Origin: Alphaproteobacteria bacterium | Lineage (GTDB): Bacteria > Pseudomonadota > Alphaproteobacteria > Micropepsales > Micropepsaceae | Length of the DNA stretch: 52,697 nt | Reading direction: 5' to 3' | Assembly: GCA_947467345.1 (NCBI GenBank) | Contig: CANIHD010000020.1 | Span: 1-52,697 of the forward strand | Shown: positions 41,374 to 48,779 of the stretch, piece after piece | Numbering within the stretch: position 1 is the stretch's first letter | Layout of the letters: each line of letters begins with the position of its first letter | Made by a program: the position numbers and the translations under genes | The notes under the pieces: model-generated | The model's database searches: none | What the model was told of the DNA's origin: nothing | What the model saw: the letters and a program-made list of their open reading frames with translations, nothing else

Positions 41374-41919
41374 TTATGCAGCCGGGCGCAGGACGTCGTC
41401 GCCCTTCTTCCAATTGCACGGGCAGAGCTCACCGGTTTGAAACGCGTCGAGCAGACGCAGCGTTTCGTTCGGGTTGCGGCCGACATCCAAACCGTTGACC
41501 GAGACATGTTGAATGACTCCGTCCGGATCGACAATAAAGGTCGCGCGCAAGGCCACGCCCTCTTTCGGATCGAGAATGCCGAGCGCTTGAGAAAGCTCGC
41601 GCTTCACATCGGCCAGCATCGGGAACGGGAGATCATGCAGATGTTCGTGGTGCGTGCGCCACGCGTGATGCACGAACTCATTGTCGATTGAGACGCCAAG
41701 AACTTGCGCATCGCGGTCCGCGAATTCGCTGTTCAGCTTACCGAAGCCGGCGATTTCGGTCGGACATACAAAGGTGAAATCCTTCGGCCAAAAGAACACG
41801 ACCAGCCACTTACCTTTATATGTAGTGTTGGTGATGGTCGGGAACGGCTCTTTCGGATGCGCCAGCGTGGTGGCAGCGGCGAGCGAAAAGGCGGGAAATT
41901 GAGAACCTGGGGCTAACAT
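41374..41919 (-). CDS. ahpC: Peroxiredoxin AhpC
   Basis: AhpC reduces hydrogen peroxide, organic peroxides and peroxynitrite. The 181-residue typical 2-Cys peroxiredoxin has the peroxidatic Cys52 in FTFVCPTEI and the resolving cysteine in GELCPCNW (Cys166 or Cys168). The sequence resembles the Mycobacterium/alphaproteobacterial AhpC group that works with AhpD. An AAGGAG ribosome site overlaps an inverted repeat that covers the transcription start. Its promoter faces the iron-uptake receptor gene. Confidence 0.96.
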   Translation of the reverse strand: MLAPGSQFPAFSLAAATTLAHPKEPFPTITNTTYKGKWLVVFFWPKDFTFVCPTEIAGFGKLNSEFADRDAQVLGVSIDNEFVHHAWRTHHEHLHDLPFPMLADVKRELSQALGILDPKEGVALRATFIVDPDGVIQHVSVNGLDVGRNPNETLRLLDAFQTGELCPCNWKKGDDVLRPAA

Positions 41920-41930
41920 CGGGGCAACTC

Positions 41931-41947
41931 CTTAGAATGTTTCTAAG
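41931..41947. promoter_or_regulatory. Irr-type inverted repeat over the ahpC start site
   Basis: CTTAGAATGTTTCTAAG is a perfect 7-base inverted repeat with a 3-base centre. It matches the Irr iron-control element I know as TTTAGAA-N3-TTCTAAA at all inner positions. It begins at the last base of the ahpC -10 box and covers the start of transcription and part of the ribosome site, a repressor position. A PerR-like Fur-family protein is the alternative binder. Confidence 0.65.
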
Positions 41948-41975
41948 TTATGCCACTCCTCGACGGCCCCGTCAA
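41947..41975 (-). promoter_or_regulatory. ahpC promoter (sigma-70 type)
   Basis: On the minus strand TTGACG (41970-41975) and CATAAC (41947-41952) are exactly 17 bases apart. Transcription should start near 41940, inside the adjoining inverted repeat, about 20 bases before the ATG. Confidence 0.75.
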
Positions 41976-42075
41976 CCGACCTGCGACTTATTATCACTCC
42001 AATAAAGGAGTGGTGTGGGATTTCCAGTGATCTCCGGAAATAGGGTCATCCTTCCGTGACATTTCGATACATTTT

Positions 42076-42094
42076 GCGATTGATAATTACTCGC
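42076..42094 (+). promoter_or_regulatory. Fur-like box upstream of the TonB-dependent receptor
   Basis: GCGATTGATAATTACTCGC is an imperfect 19-base palindrome with seven of nine pairs. A TAATAT (42100-42105) follows as a likely -10 element, so a bound repressor would block the promoter. A related sequence occurs at 47805. Confidence 0.45.
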
Positions 42095-42138
42095 GTCTTT
42101 AATATGAGAATGCCTCTTAAGTTCAATCAGGGGTACAC

Positions 42139-44550
42139 ATGTTTGAAGTCCGCACGAGCCTTGCTGTCCGTAACCGCGCCGCCTTTAAGGCACGCCTGAC
42201 GATGGCGGCTTCCAGCGCCGCCCTCGCCGCCGCGCTCTTCCCGGTCCACGCTTTGGGTCAGGAACAAGCGGAAGCTGAAGCCAAAGCACCGACGCAAATC
42301 GCAGCCGCACAGCCCGCTCCGCAGCAGGCTGCGGCGCCGGCCAACGGACCGCTGCAGCTTGGCCCGCTCCGGCTTGAGGCCGACGAGGAACAGGAAGTCG
42401 AGTCGCCCAAATACACGGGTCCGCTTCTCGACACTCCGCAAACCATCACCGTGGTTCCAGCCGAGACGATCCGCCAACAGGGCCTTTTGAACCTGCGCGA
42501 TATTCTTGCAACCGCGGTTCCCGGCATCACCTTCACCGCCGGTGAAGGCGGCGGCGGCTACGGCGACGGCATCAATCTTCGCGGCTACAGCGCCAACAAC
42601 GACATCACCGTCGATGGCGTTCGTGACAGCGCGCAATACACGCGCTCAGACCCGTTCAATCTGGAACAGATCGAAATCACCAACGGTTCCAACTCGGTCT
42701 ATTCCGGTTCTGGCTCGGTCGCCGGCAACATCAACATTGTCTCCAAAGTGCCCGTCGGACAGGAATATATCCGTGGCACCATCGGCGGCGGTACCGACAA
42801 ATATGGCCGCGTCACGCTTGATGCCGAACAACAAGTCATGGACGACGTTTTTGTCCGCCTGAATGTGATGGGCCATCGGAATGACGTTCCCGGCCGCGAT
42901 GTCGAAAAAGCCGAACGCTGGGGCGTTGCGCCATCCGTCGCATTTGGTATCGACACCGATACGCGTGTCACGCTGGCTTACATTCATCAACATGATAAAA
43001 ACGTTCCGCAATATGGCGTGCCGTATTACGCGGTCGCTGGCGGCCTTATCGAAGGTGCAAAATCCAGCAATTATTATGGTTATGCCAATCTCGATAAGCA
43101 GCAGATCGATGTCGATTCTTTCACGCCGATCCTGAACCACGATTTCAATGATCGCTTCTCGGTGCGCAATCTCACCCGCTATCAGGAGGTGACGCAGCTC
43201 AGCATCGTCGATCCGCCGCAAGGCACGTGGTGTTTGGCGTCAACCAATTTGACGCCGCTTGGCGCTAGCTGCGCCGGCGTCGCACCAGGATTTTTCCTAC
43301 CGTCAGGCCCGCGTGGTACCACACGCGATACGAAAAACACGCTGCTCTCCAACCAGATGGATTTCCGCGGGCAATTCGCCACCGGTTCGCTGGCCCACAC
43401 CGCGGTATTGGGTTTCAGCTTCGGCAACGAAACCTACCATCTCGATACGGGTAACTCGCTTCGCAATCCGCGCGGCGTAACGCCCAACCCCGTGCTGCCG
43501 ACGATGAACATCGCAGACCCGAATAACGTTTACTCGGGGCAGGTGAACTTCATTCAGACAGGTTTCTCCGATGGCGAGCTGCGCAATCGCGCCGTCTATT
43601 TGTTCGACAATATCGCGCTTAGCGAGCAGTTCGAATTCAACGGCGGCATTCGCTTGGAACACAACGAGGGTAAATTCTCGACTGCGACAATCGCGGTTCC
43701 TTATCCAGCCCCACCTGCTTTGCCTGTTGTGACCGTTGCGGCGCCGGGCAGAAACGAAGAGACGCTGTTCTCCTACCGCGCAGGACTTGTCTACAAGACG
43801 ATCGAGGAAGCCAGCCTTTATGTCGCTTACGGCAATGCACAAACACCGTCGCAGGCATCGGTGAATGGCGGTTGTGCGCCCGTCAGCACCAGCGCCACCA
43901 ACCCTGCCACCTGTAACGTCAAACCGGAAAAAGCTCGGAACATTGAAATTGGCGGCAAGTGGGACTTCAACGGAACGATGGTGCTCACCGCGGCGCTCTT
44001 CCGCAACGAACGCACCAATTATCGCGTTCCGTCGGGCGACCCGCTTATTCCTGACGCTACGCTTGATGGACGAGCGCGCGTCGATGGTATCGCGCTAAGC
44101 GCGACGGGCCGCATCACCGACCAGTGGGAAGTGACTGCGAACTACACCTATCTGGACAGCGAAGTGCTTCAAAGCGTGTCGGATGCTGTTCGTGAATCAG
44201 GCGGTATCGACGCGTCGAAGGGCAATCCACTGACGGGCACGCCGGAGCATGCGTTCAGCCTATGGACGACCCACGACGTTTTGGAAAACCTGACGCTTGG
44301 TTTCGGAACGACCTACCAAGGCTCGTTCTATCTCAACAACGCAGCGCCGCCGCTCTTCCAGTCGGATGCCTACTGGCTGCTACGGGCTTCGGCTTCATAC
44401 CGGTTCAACGAGAATATCGAAGTGCAGCTCAACGTGAACAACATCACGGATGAGGTCTATTACAACCGCATCCGCAACAATGGTTGGGCCACGCCAGGCG
44501 ACGCTCGTTCTGCCATTCTGACGGTCAATTTCGCTTATCAATCTCCCTAA
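42139..44550 (+). CDS. TonB-dependent catecholate siderophore receptor (Fiu/PiuA-like)
   Basis: An 803-residue outer-membrane receptor for ferric siderophores or catechol-type iron. It has a signal peptide (to about residue 41), a Gln/Ala-rich stretch, the plug domain (LDTPQTITVVPAETIRQQGL, INLRGYSANNDITVDGVRD, NLEQIEITNGSNSVYSGSGS) and a 22-strand barrel ending VNFAYQSP-like rather than in Phe. Plug features are those of Fiu/CirA-like receptors. A PiuC-type hydroxylase gene follows at 90 bases, as in the piuA-piuC pairing of Pseudomonas and fiu-ybiX of E. coli. A Fur-like box is upstream. Confidence 0.92.
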   Translation: MFEVRTSLAVRNRAAFKARLTMAASSAALAAALFPVHALGQEQAEAEAKAPTQIAAAQPAPQQAAAPANGPLQLGPLRLEADEEQEVESPKYTGPLLDTPQTITVVPAETIRQQGLLNLRDILATAVPGITFTAGEGGGGYGDGINLRGYSANNDITVDGVRDSAQYTRSDPFNLEQIEITNGSNSVYSGSGSVAGNINIVSKVPVGQEYIRGTIGGGTDKYGRVTLDAEQQVMDDVFVRLNVMGHRNDVPGRDVEKAERWGVAPSVAFGIDTDTRVTLAYIHQHDKNVPQYGVPYYAVAGGLIEGAKSSNYYGYANLDKQQIDVDSFTPILNHDFNDRFSVRNLTRYQEVTQLSIVDPPQGTWCLASTNLTPLGASCAGVAPGFFLPSGPRGTTRDTKNTLLSNQMDFRGQFATGSLAHTAVLGFSFGNETYHLDTGNSLRNPRGVTPNPVLPTMNIADPNNVYSGQVNFIQTGFSDGELRNRAVYLFDNIALSEQFEFNGGIRLEHNEGKFSTATIAVPYPAPPALPVVTVAAPGRNEETLFSYRAGLVYKTIEEASLYVAYGNAQTPSQASVNGGCAPVSTSATNPATCNVKPEKARNIEIGGKWDFNGTMVLTAALFRNERTNYRVPSGDPLIPDATLDGRARVDGIALSATGRITDQWEVTANYTYLDSEVLQSVSDAVRESGGIDASKGNPLTGTPEHAFSLWTTHDVLENLTLGFGTTYQGSFYLNNAAPPLFQSDAYWLLRASASYRFNENIEVQLNVNNITDEVYYNRIRNNGWATPGDARSAILTVNFAYQSP

Positions 44551-44640
44551 GACTGTGTCGCTGCTCGGCCCCGCCCCTCAAAAGGGGGTGGGGCCGAACG
44601 CTTTTCAGTGGCATATAAAGGCACTCCGAGGGTCGCCATC

Positions 44641-45324
44641 ATGATGCTGAGAATCCCCAACGCGCTCACTAAGACGCAAGTTGCTGAATGCCGAGCGATC
44701 ATCGATGCCGCCGAATGGATCGACGGTAACGTCACGTCGGGTCATCAATCGCGCGAAGCAAAATCGAATATGCAATTGCCTGAGCGCTCGGAAGCCTCGC
44801 GCAAGGCTGGCGATCTCATTTTACGCGCGCTTGAGCACTCGGCTCTCTTCGTTGCGGGCGCGCTGCCGCTGAAAGTCTTTCCACCTTTGTTCAACCGCTA
44901 TGCCGGCGGGCAGCTGTTCGACACCCATGTCGACAACGCGATGCGCGAATTGAAAGGCACAAATTTCCGCATCCGCAGCGATCTTTCGGCCACGCTTTTT
45001 CTGACCGAGCCGGAGGCCTATGACGGCGGAGAACTTGTGGTGGAAGACACTTACGGCACGCACAGCGTGAAGCTGCCGGCGGGAGATCTGATCATCTATC
45101 CCGCTTCGAGCCTGCACCACGTTACGCCCGTCACGAAGGGCGCACGCGTGTCGTCGTTCTTCTGGCTTCAAAGCATGGTGCGCGAAGATGCGGCGCGCGG
45201 ATTGTTGTTCGATCTCGATATGGCGACCCGTCGAGTCGCGGCCGAAAAAGGCCATAAAGACCCAACCGTGATTCAGCTGACTGGCATCTATCACAATCTG
45301 CTGCGGCGCTGGGGCGACAGCTAG
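44641..45324 (+). CDS. piuC: PKHD-type 2-oxoglutarate/Fe(II) hydroxylase (PiuC/YbiX)
   Basis: A 227-residue dioxygenase of the PiuC/YbiX group, always found with TonB-dependent iron receptors; its substrate is still unclear. The iron ligands are His96 and Asp98 in FDTHVDNA and His159 in [12 protein letters not shown], and Arg169 binds 2-oxoglutarate. [15 protein letters not shown] near the start and [15 protein letters not shown] at the end are family signatures. The ATG at 44641 is preferred, with GAGGG nine bases upstream. It probably shares transcription with the receptor, unless the GC-rich hairpin between them stops it. Confidence 0.93.
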   Translation: MMLRIPNALTKTQVAECRAIIDAAEWIDGNVTSGHQSREAKSNMQLPERSEASRKAGDLILRALEHSALFVAGALPLKVFPPLFNRYAGGQLFDTHVDNAMRELKGTNFRIRSDLSATLFLTEPEAYDGGELVVEDTYGTHSVKLPAGDLIIYPASSLHHVTPVTKGARVSSFFWLQSMVREDAARGLLFDLDMATRRVAAEKGHKDPTVIQLTGIYHNLLRRWGDS

Positions 45325-45380
45325 AGCCTCTTTCACCCTCATCCATAAAGGAAGAGGAATTCTCGGCACTCTTCATCTTC

Positions 45381-45409
45381 TGGATGGCCCGCTTTTGCGG
45401 GCCATGACA
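45381..45409 (+). repeat. Hairpin repeat family 2, copy 1
   Basis: Contains the perfect hairpin ATGGCCCGC-TTTT-GCGGGCCAT with short flanks. The full 29 bases recur exactly, in inverted orientation, 76 bases downstream. The same hairpin text is a common dispersed repeat in alphaproteobacteria (from memory). Confidence 0.75.
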
Positions 45410-45485
45410 CTAGTTAGCTAGTGGCGCGGGCGTTGGTGTGCGAGTGACGAAGTAAGCAGGCCGTTTACGATCCCGCTTTTAAATC

Positions 45486-45514
45486 TGTCATGGCCCGCAA
45501 AAGCGGGCCATCCA
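45486..45514 (-). repeat. Hairpin repeat family 2, copy 2 (inverted)
   Basis: Exact 29-base reverse complement of the copy at 45381, so the two can fold separately or pair with each other to form one long stem. Confidence 0.75.
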
Positions 45515-45598
45515 GGTGACGCGTCCAAAGCGCTGAAGTTAAAGCTTCGAGCCTCCTCCTATCAGGGAAGAAGGATGTACGAGCGCTAAGACGCGCAA

Positions 45599-46360
45599 TC
45601 AGCGCATATTGATTTCGAGGGGCAGTGAGAACTCAAGTTGATCGCCGAATTCGATCGGCAGAGACGGTAACGGCTGCGCCCGCATGACGATGGCGACGGC
45701 CTCTTCGTCCAATTCATCTGAACCGGAACTCTCAACAACTTTGCAATTCAACGCGTGACCTTGGCGATCCACCGCAAAGGACAACACGACAACCGCCATA
45801 TCCCCGCGCCCATGGCCACCACGCCCACCACGGGCGCGGCCACCGGGACCGCCACGCCGGACGGTGAAATTGCGCTTGCTGCGTTCCAGATGATCTTGGA
45901 CTTTCCGCCCAAAGGCGATGCGCATATCGGGACGAATGCTGGGACCTGCCGCGCGCGCCGGTTGCGGGTTGTTCACGACATTAGGCGGCGCCGGCGGTAT
46001 CGCAATCGCCGTTTCAGAAGGCGGTGGCGGTGTCGTCAGAACAATTTCCGGCATAACGGGAACAGGCACGAACGGCAGCGGGGGCGGTTCGAACTCCGGC
46101 GGCGGCGGCGGCTCGGGAATATCCTTCTCCGGCTCGGTGCTCATAGACACGGTGAGCGTTTGCGGCACCGGTTTGTGGAATACCGGCCCCGCGAACACAT
46201 AACCAACCACGAGCAATACGTGGATGCTGGCAACACCGATAATGCCCGCGGGACTGAACCTGCGCGTATGCGACGGCGGCTGATACGCGAACGCCGACAT
46301 CGGCGTCGCTACAGGCGGCGCTACGCTGCTCTCAGGTTCAAAGGGCGCGTACATATTCAT
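45599..46360 (-). CDS. tonB: Energy transducer TonB
   Basis: TonB passes proton-motive energy from ExbBD to outer-membrane receptors. The 253-residue protein has a cytoplasmic start of about forty residues, one transmembrane helix with the S-x3-H pattern (SIHVLLVVGYVFAG), a Pro/Glu-rich periplasmic spacer and a C-terminal TonB domain (VVLSFAVDRQGHALNCKVVESSG, RAQPLPSLP). Between the spacer and the domain is an unusual Arg/Gly-rich insert (RRGGPGGRARGGRGGHGRGD, about 168-187). It is translationally coupled to the upstream PepSY gene (ATGA overlap). No exbB or exbD is adjacent. Confidence 0.92.
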   Translation of the reverse strand: MNMYAPFEPESSVAPPVATPMSAFAYQPPSHTRRFSPAGIIGVASIHVLLVVGYVFAGPVFHKPVPQTLTVSMSTEPEKDIPEPPPPPEFEPPPLPFVPVPVMPEIVLTTPPPPSETAIAIPPAPPNVVNNPQPARAAGPSIRPDMRIAFGRKVQDHLERSKRNFTVRRGGPGGRARGGRGGHGRGDMAVVVLSFAVDRQGHALNCKVVESSGSDELDEEAVAIVMRAQPLPSLPIEFGDQLEFSLPLEINMR

Positions 46361-47577
46361 TCCGCCGGAGCACCCTCCAAGCCATCATCGCTGATGGGGG
46401 CGTTGGCGGCTTTGCGCTTGCGCTTGATCCACCACATGGCGGTGCCGGTGACCATGAAGAGCGGCGGCATCAGCCCCGACAAGAACACCAGTGCCTTATA
46501 AATAAAGCCCAGGCCTTGGCCATCATGCAGCGGACGCTGCCAGCCCATGAACATGCTGCCGGCGACTTCACGCGGATCGCGCACGGTGAGAATGCTGCCG
46601 CGATAAGGATCGATACTGACATTGACCTGCGGCACGCCGCGAAGACTCGACGAGGCAAAATTCGCGCGCATCGGTTGGTCGGCTTCCATAGGCAGGAACG
46701 CCGCCGTCAGCCGCAAATCGCCCACGCGTTCGCGCGCGACTTCGAGGCCTCTTTCCAGGCTGATGCGCTCCCCGCCCGGAATGGGCTCAAACTGCGCACC
46801 GCCGCCACCGAACGGTCCTCCTTGCGGTGCCGGCGCGCCGACCATTGCGGAAATGGTTTGCGGAAACGAGATCGCCACACCCGAAAAACACACAACGACA
46901 AAGATGGCCCAGCCCCAGATGCCGACCGCGCCGTGAAGCTGGCGATGTAGCGGATACCCACCTCGGCTTTTCACCGTAAATGCGGCTCCGAAGCGGCCGT
47001 TGCGCGGCCACCAGAGAACGATGCCGGTGATGCCGAGCAAGGTCATGCCGACGCCGAGCCAACCAACGACGCTGCGGCCTTCCCGCCCGCCGATCTGCAG
47101 GCTGCCGTGCAGCTGATGATTGAAATCGGAAAGTTCGGTGCGGTTGCGACCGCGCTCGCCTAGCACTTCGAGCGAAACCGGATCTACGTAGATTTGCGGC
47201 CCGCCAAACGCGCCGCCCGGGCCACCGGGACCGCCACGACCGCCGCCGCGCGCCTGCTCAGCACCGGGTTGCTGAGCGCGAGCGAGCCGCACGACGGCCG
47301 GAAGCCCTTCACGCGCAGGCATGGTGATGGAAGCGGGCACAAAACCGTCGCGCCCCGCGGCACCTGCCGCAAGGATAGCGGCCGGTGCGGCAAACGCGCC
47401 TTGCGCAGTTGCGGCCGGAACCGTTTCAAAATCTTGGTCGTAGACGAGATAGCTGCCGGTGATCCCAAGGATCGCGAAGGGGATACTCAGGATCAAACCA
47501 ATCCAAAGGTGAACCTGAAACAGCACGCGGCGAAGCGTGAGCGGATTGCGAATGCGCGGACGCGATTGAGAACTCAT
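46357..47577 (-). CDS. PepSY-associated membrane protein (PiuB-like, iron-regulated)
   Basis: A 406-residue inner-membrane protein of the PepSY_TM family, which includes PiuB and related iron-uptake proteins thought to reduce or release ferric iron in the periplasm. It has about four helices: VHLWIGLILSIPFAILGITG, the WLGVGMTLLGITGIVLWWPR pair, WGWAIFVVVCFSGVAIS and LPP-type end GLMPPLFMVTGTAMWWIKRK. Conserved histidines occur as RRVLFQVHLW, LHGSL and LHRQLHGAVG. Two periplasmic stretches are very Gly-rich (GGGRGGPGGPGGAFGG and GGPFGGGG), echoing the insert in the adjoining TonB. It is first in the operon with tonB. Confidence 0.88.
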   Translation of the reverse strand: MSSQSRPRIRNPLTLRRVLFQVHLWIGLILSIPFAILGITGSYLVYDQDFETVPAATAQGAFAAPAAILAAGAAGRDGFVPASITMPAREGLPAVVRLARAQQPGAEQARGGGRGGPGGPGGAFGGPQIYVDPVSLEVLGERGRNRTELSDFNHQLHGSLQIGGREGRSVVGWLGVGMTLLGITGIVLWWPRNGRFGAAFTVKSRGGYPLHRQLHGAVGIWGWAIFVVVCFSGVAISFPQTISAMVGAPAPQGGPFGGGGAQFEPIPGGERISLERGLEVARERVGDLRLTAAFLPMEADQPMRANFASSSLRGVPQVNVSIDPYRGSILTVRDPREVAGSMFMGWQRPLHDGQGLGFIYKALVFLSGLMPPLFMVTGTAMWWIKRKRKAANAPISDDGLEGAPAE

Positions 47578-47904
47578 GCTTCACTCCATTGGCACCGAGT
47601 AGCGAAAGGCGCGCCGACTATTTCACCAAAACCAATTTTTCGTCGCCGATGCCGAGCGTGTTTCGGGTGCCCTCACGCGTCGCGGCACTCGCAAAAAAGA
47701 GGCAAGACGGGGACGCGAGGCATCGCCGTCCTCGCATTGGTCTTACCGTCGGCCCCATCACACCAATGACCCGTTAACCGTCCGGACCATAGCGACGAGG
47801 GTTTGCGACTGCAACTGACTCTTAACTGCATGGGGTAAGGCAGACAAAATGCCGCAAATGCCTGGGCCATTGCGGCGCAGCATCGCCTCAGGCACACCGG
47901 CGCC
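47578..47904. other. Divergent promoter gap, PepSY/tonB operon and AEC transporter
   Basis: No gene is seen. The gap must carry promoters for both directions. It contains a Fur-like sequence at 47803-47821 (separate entry). No strong -35/-10 pair was found by eye for either gene. Confidence 0.45.
47803..47821. promoter_or_regulatory. Second Fur-like sequence
   Basis: TTGCGACTGCAACTGACTC shares 14 of 19 positions with the box upstream of the TonB-dependent receptor (TTGCGATTGATAATTACTC at 42074). It lies 226 bases before the PepSY/tonB operon and 84 bases before the AEC gene. Shared spelling with the receptor box is the only evidence. Confidence 0.3.
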
Positions 47905-48777
47905 ATGCAGGTCATTATCGCTGCCGTTCTACCCGTCCTGATCACCGTTCTGGTCGGCTTTGTGCTGGCGCGCACGGAGCGGCCTTTCGATGGCAAAACC
48001 ATCACGCTGCTGGTGGGGACCATCGGCACCCCGGCCCTCGTCTTCAGTCAGCTTGCCCGCATGCCCGCGCCGGAGCGGCTATTGCCTTTGGCGGGTGCCA
48101 CGACTCTTGCCTTGCTGCTTTTTACGTTCGCCGGGGCCGTGCTGCTGAAAGCGAGCGGCCTTAAGCTGAGAACCTATTTGCCGTCGCTGTCGTTTCCCAA
48201 TGCCGGCAATCTCGGCCTGCCTTTGGCGCTTTACGCCACCGGGCAACAAGGCCTGGACGACGCCGTGGTCATTTTTTCCGTCATGACCGTTTTCAGTTTC
48301 ACCATCGGCAACGCCATCGCGGCAGGGCGCGCGCGGGTTCGCGAAGTCCTCTCCAATCCAATCGTGCCCGCCGCGTTACTCGGCGTGATGTGGTCCGCCT
48401 TCCGGTTCCCGATTCCGACTTGGATGGACAATACGCTGACGCTGTTATCCGGCTTTGCCATTCCCTTGATGTTGCTGATGCTAGGAACGTCGCTGGCGCG
48501 CATCAAAGTGCGCATGCTGGGGCGCGCGTCCTATGTCGCCGCTTTGCGCCTCGGACTTGGAATTGTTGTCGGATTTGCAGTGGCGGCGTTGTTCGGCTTT
48601 GAGGGCGTGGAGGACGATGTCTTTGTGCTGCAATGCGCGATGCCGGTTGCGGTCTACAATTACTTCTTCGCGCAGACCTACAAAAACGATCCCGAAGAAA
48701 TCGCCAGCCTGATCGTTGTTTCCACCGTCATGTCGCTGTTCACCATCCCGCCTTTGCTTGCGGTGCTGGTGGGCTAG
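47905..48777 (+). CDS. AEC family transporter
   Basis: A 290-residue inner-membrane carrier of the auxin efflux carrier family, with about ten hydrophobic helices. It opens with MQVIIAAVLPVLITVLVGFV, has the conserved LSFPNAGNLGLPLALYA half-way, and a second half with LLSGFAIPLMLLMLGTSLA and AMPVAVYNYFFAQTYKNDPE, both typical. Members export organic acids or auxin-like compounds; nothing here defines the substrate. It is divergent from the iron operon and convergent with dnaB, with two bases between the stop codons. Confidence 0.9.
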   Translation: MQVIIAAVLPVLITVLVGFVLARTERPFDGKTITLLVGTIGTPALVFSQLARMPAPERLLPLAGATTLALLLFTFAGAVLLKASGLKLRTYLPSLSFPNAGNLGLPLALYATGQQGLDDAVVIFSVMTVFSFTIGNAIAAGRARVREVLSNPIVPAALLGVMWSAFRFPIPTWMDNTLTLLSGFAIPLMLLMLGTSLARIKVRMLGRASYVAALRLGLGIVVGFAVAALFGFEGVEDDVFVLQCAMPVAVYNYFFAQTYKNDPEEIASLIVVSTVMSLFTIPPLLAVLVG

Positions 48778-48779
48778 CA

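Larger units (their letters stand above)
45325..45598. other. Gap between piuC and tonB with paired hairpins
   Basis: No gene is seen between these convergent genes. The gap holds the hairpin pair listed separately, a small palindrome CACTAG-TTAG-CTAGTG (45408-45423), and a degraded piece resembling the family-1 repeat (45334-45358). Confidence 0.5.

Noticed and set aside
27271-45514. A CRISPR array from repeated hairpins
   Set aside because: The repeats are few, inverted rather than direct, unevenly spaced and not accompanied by cas genes.
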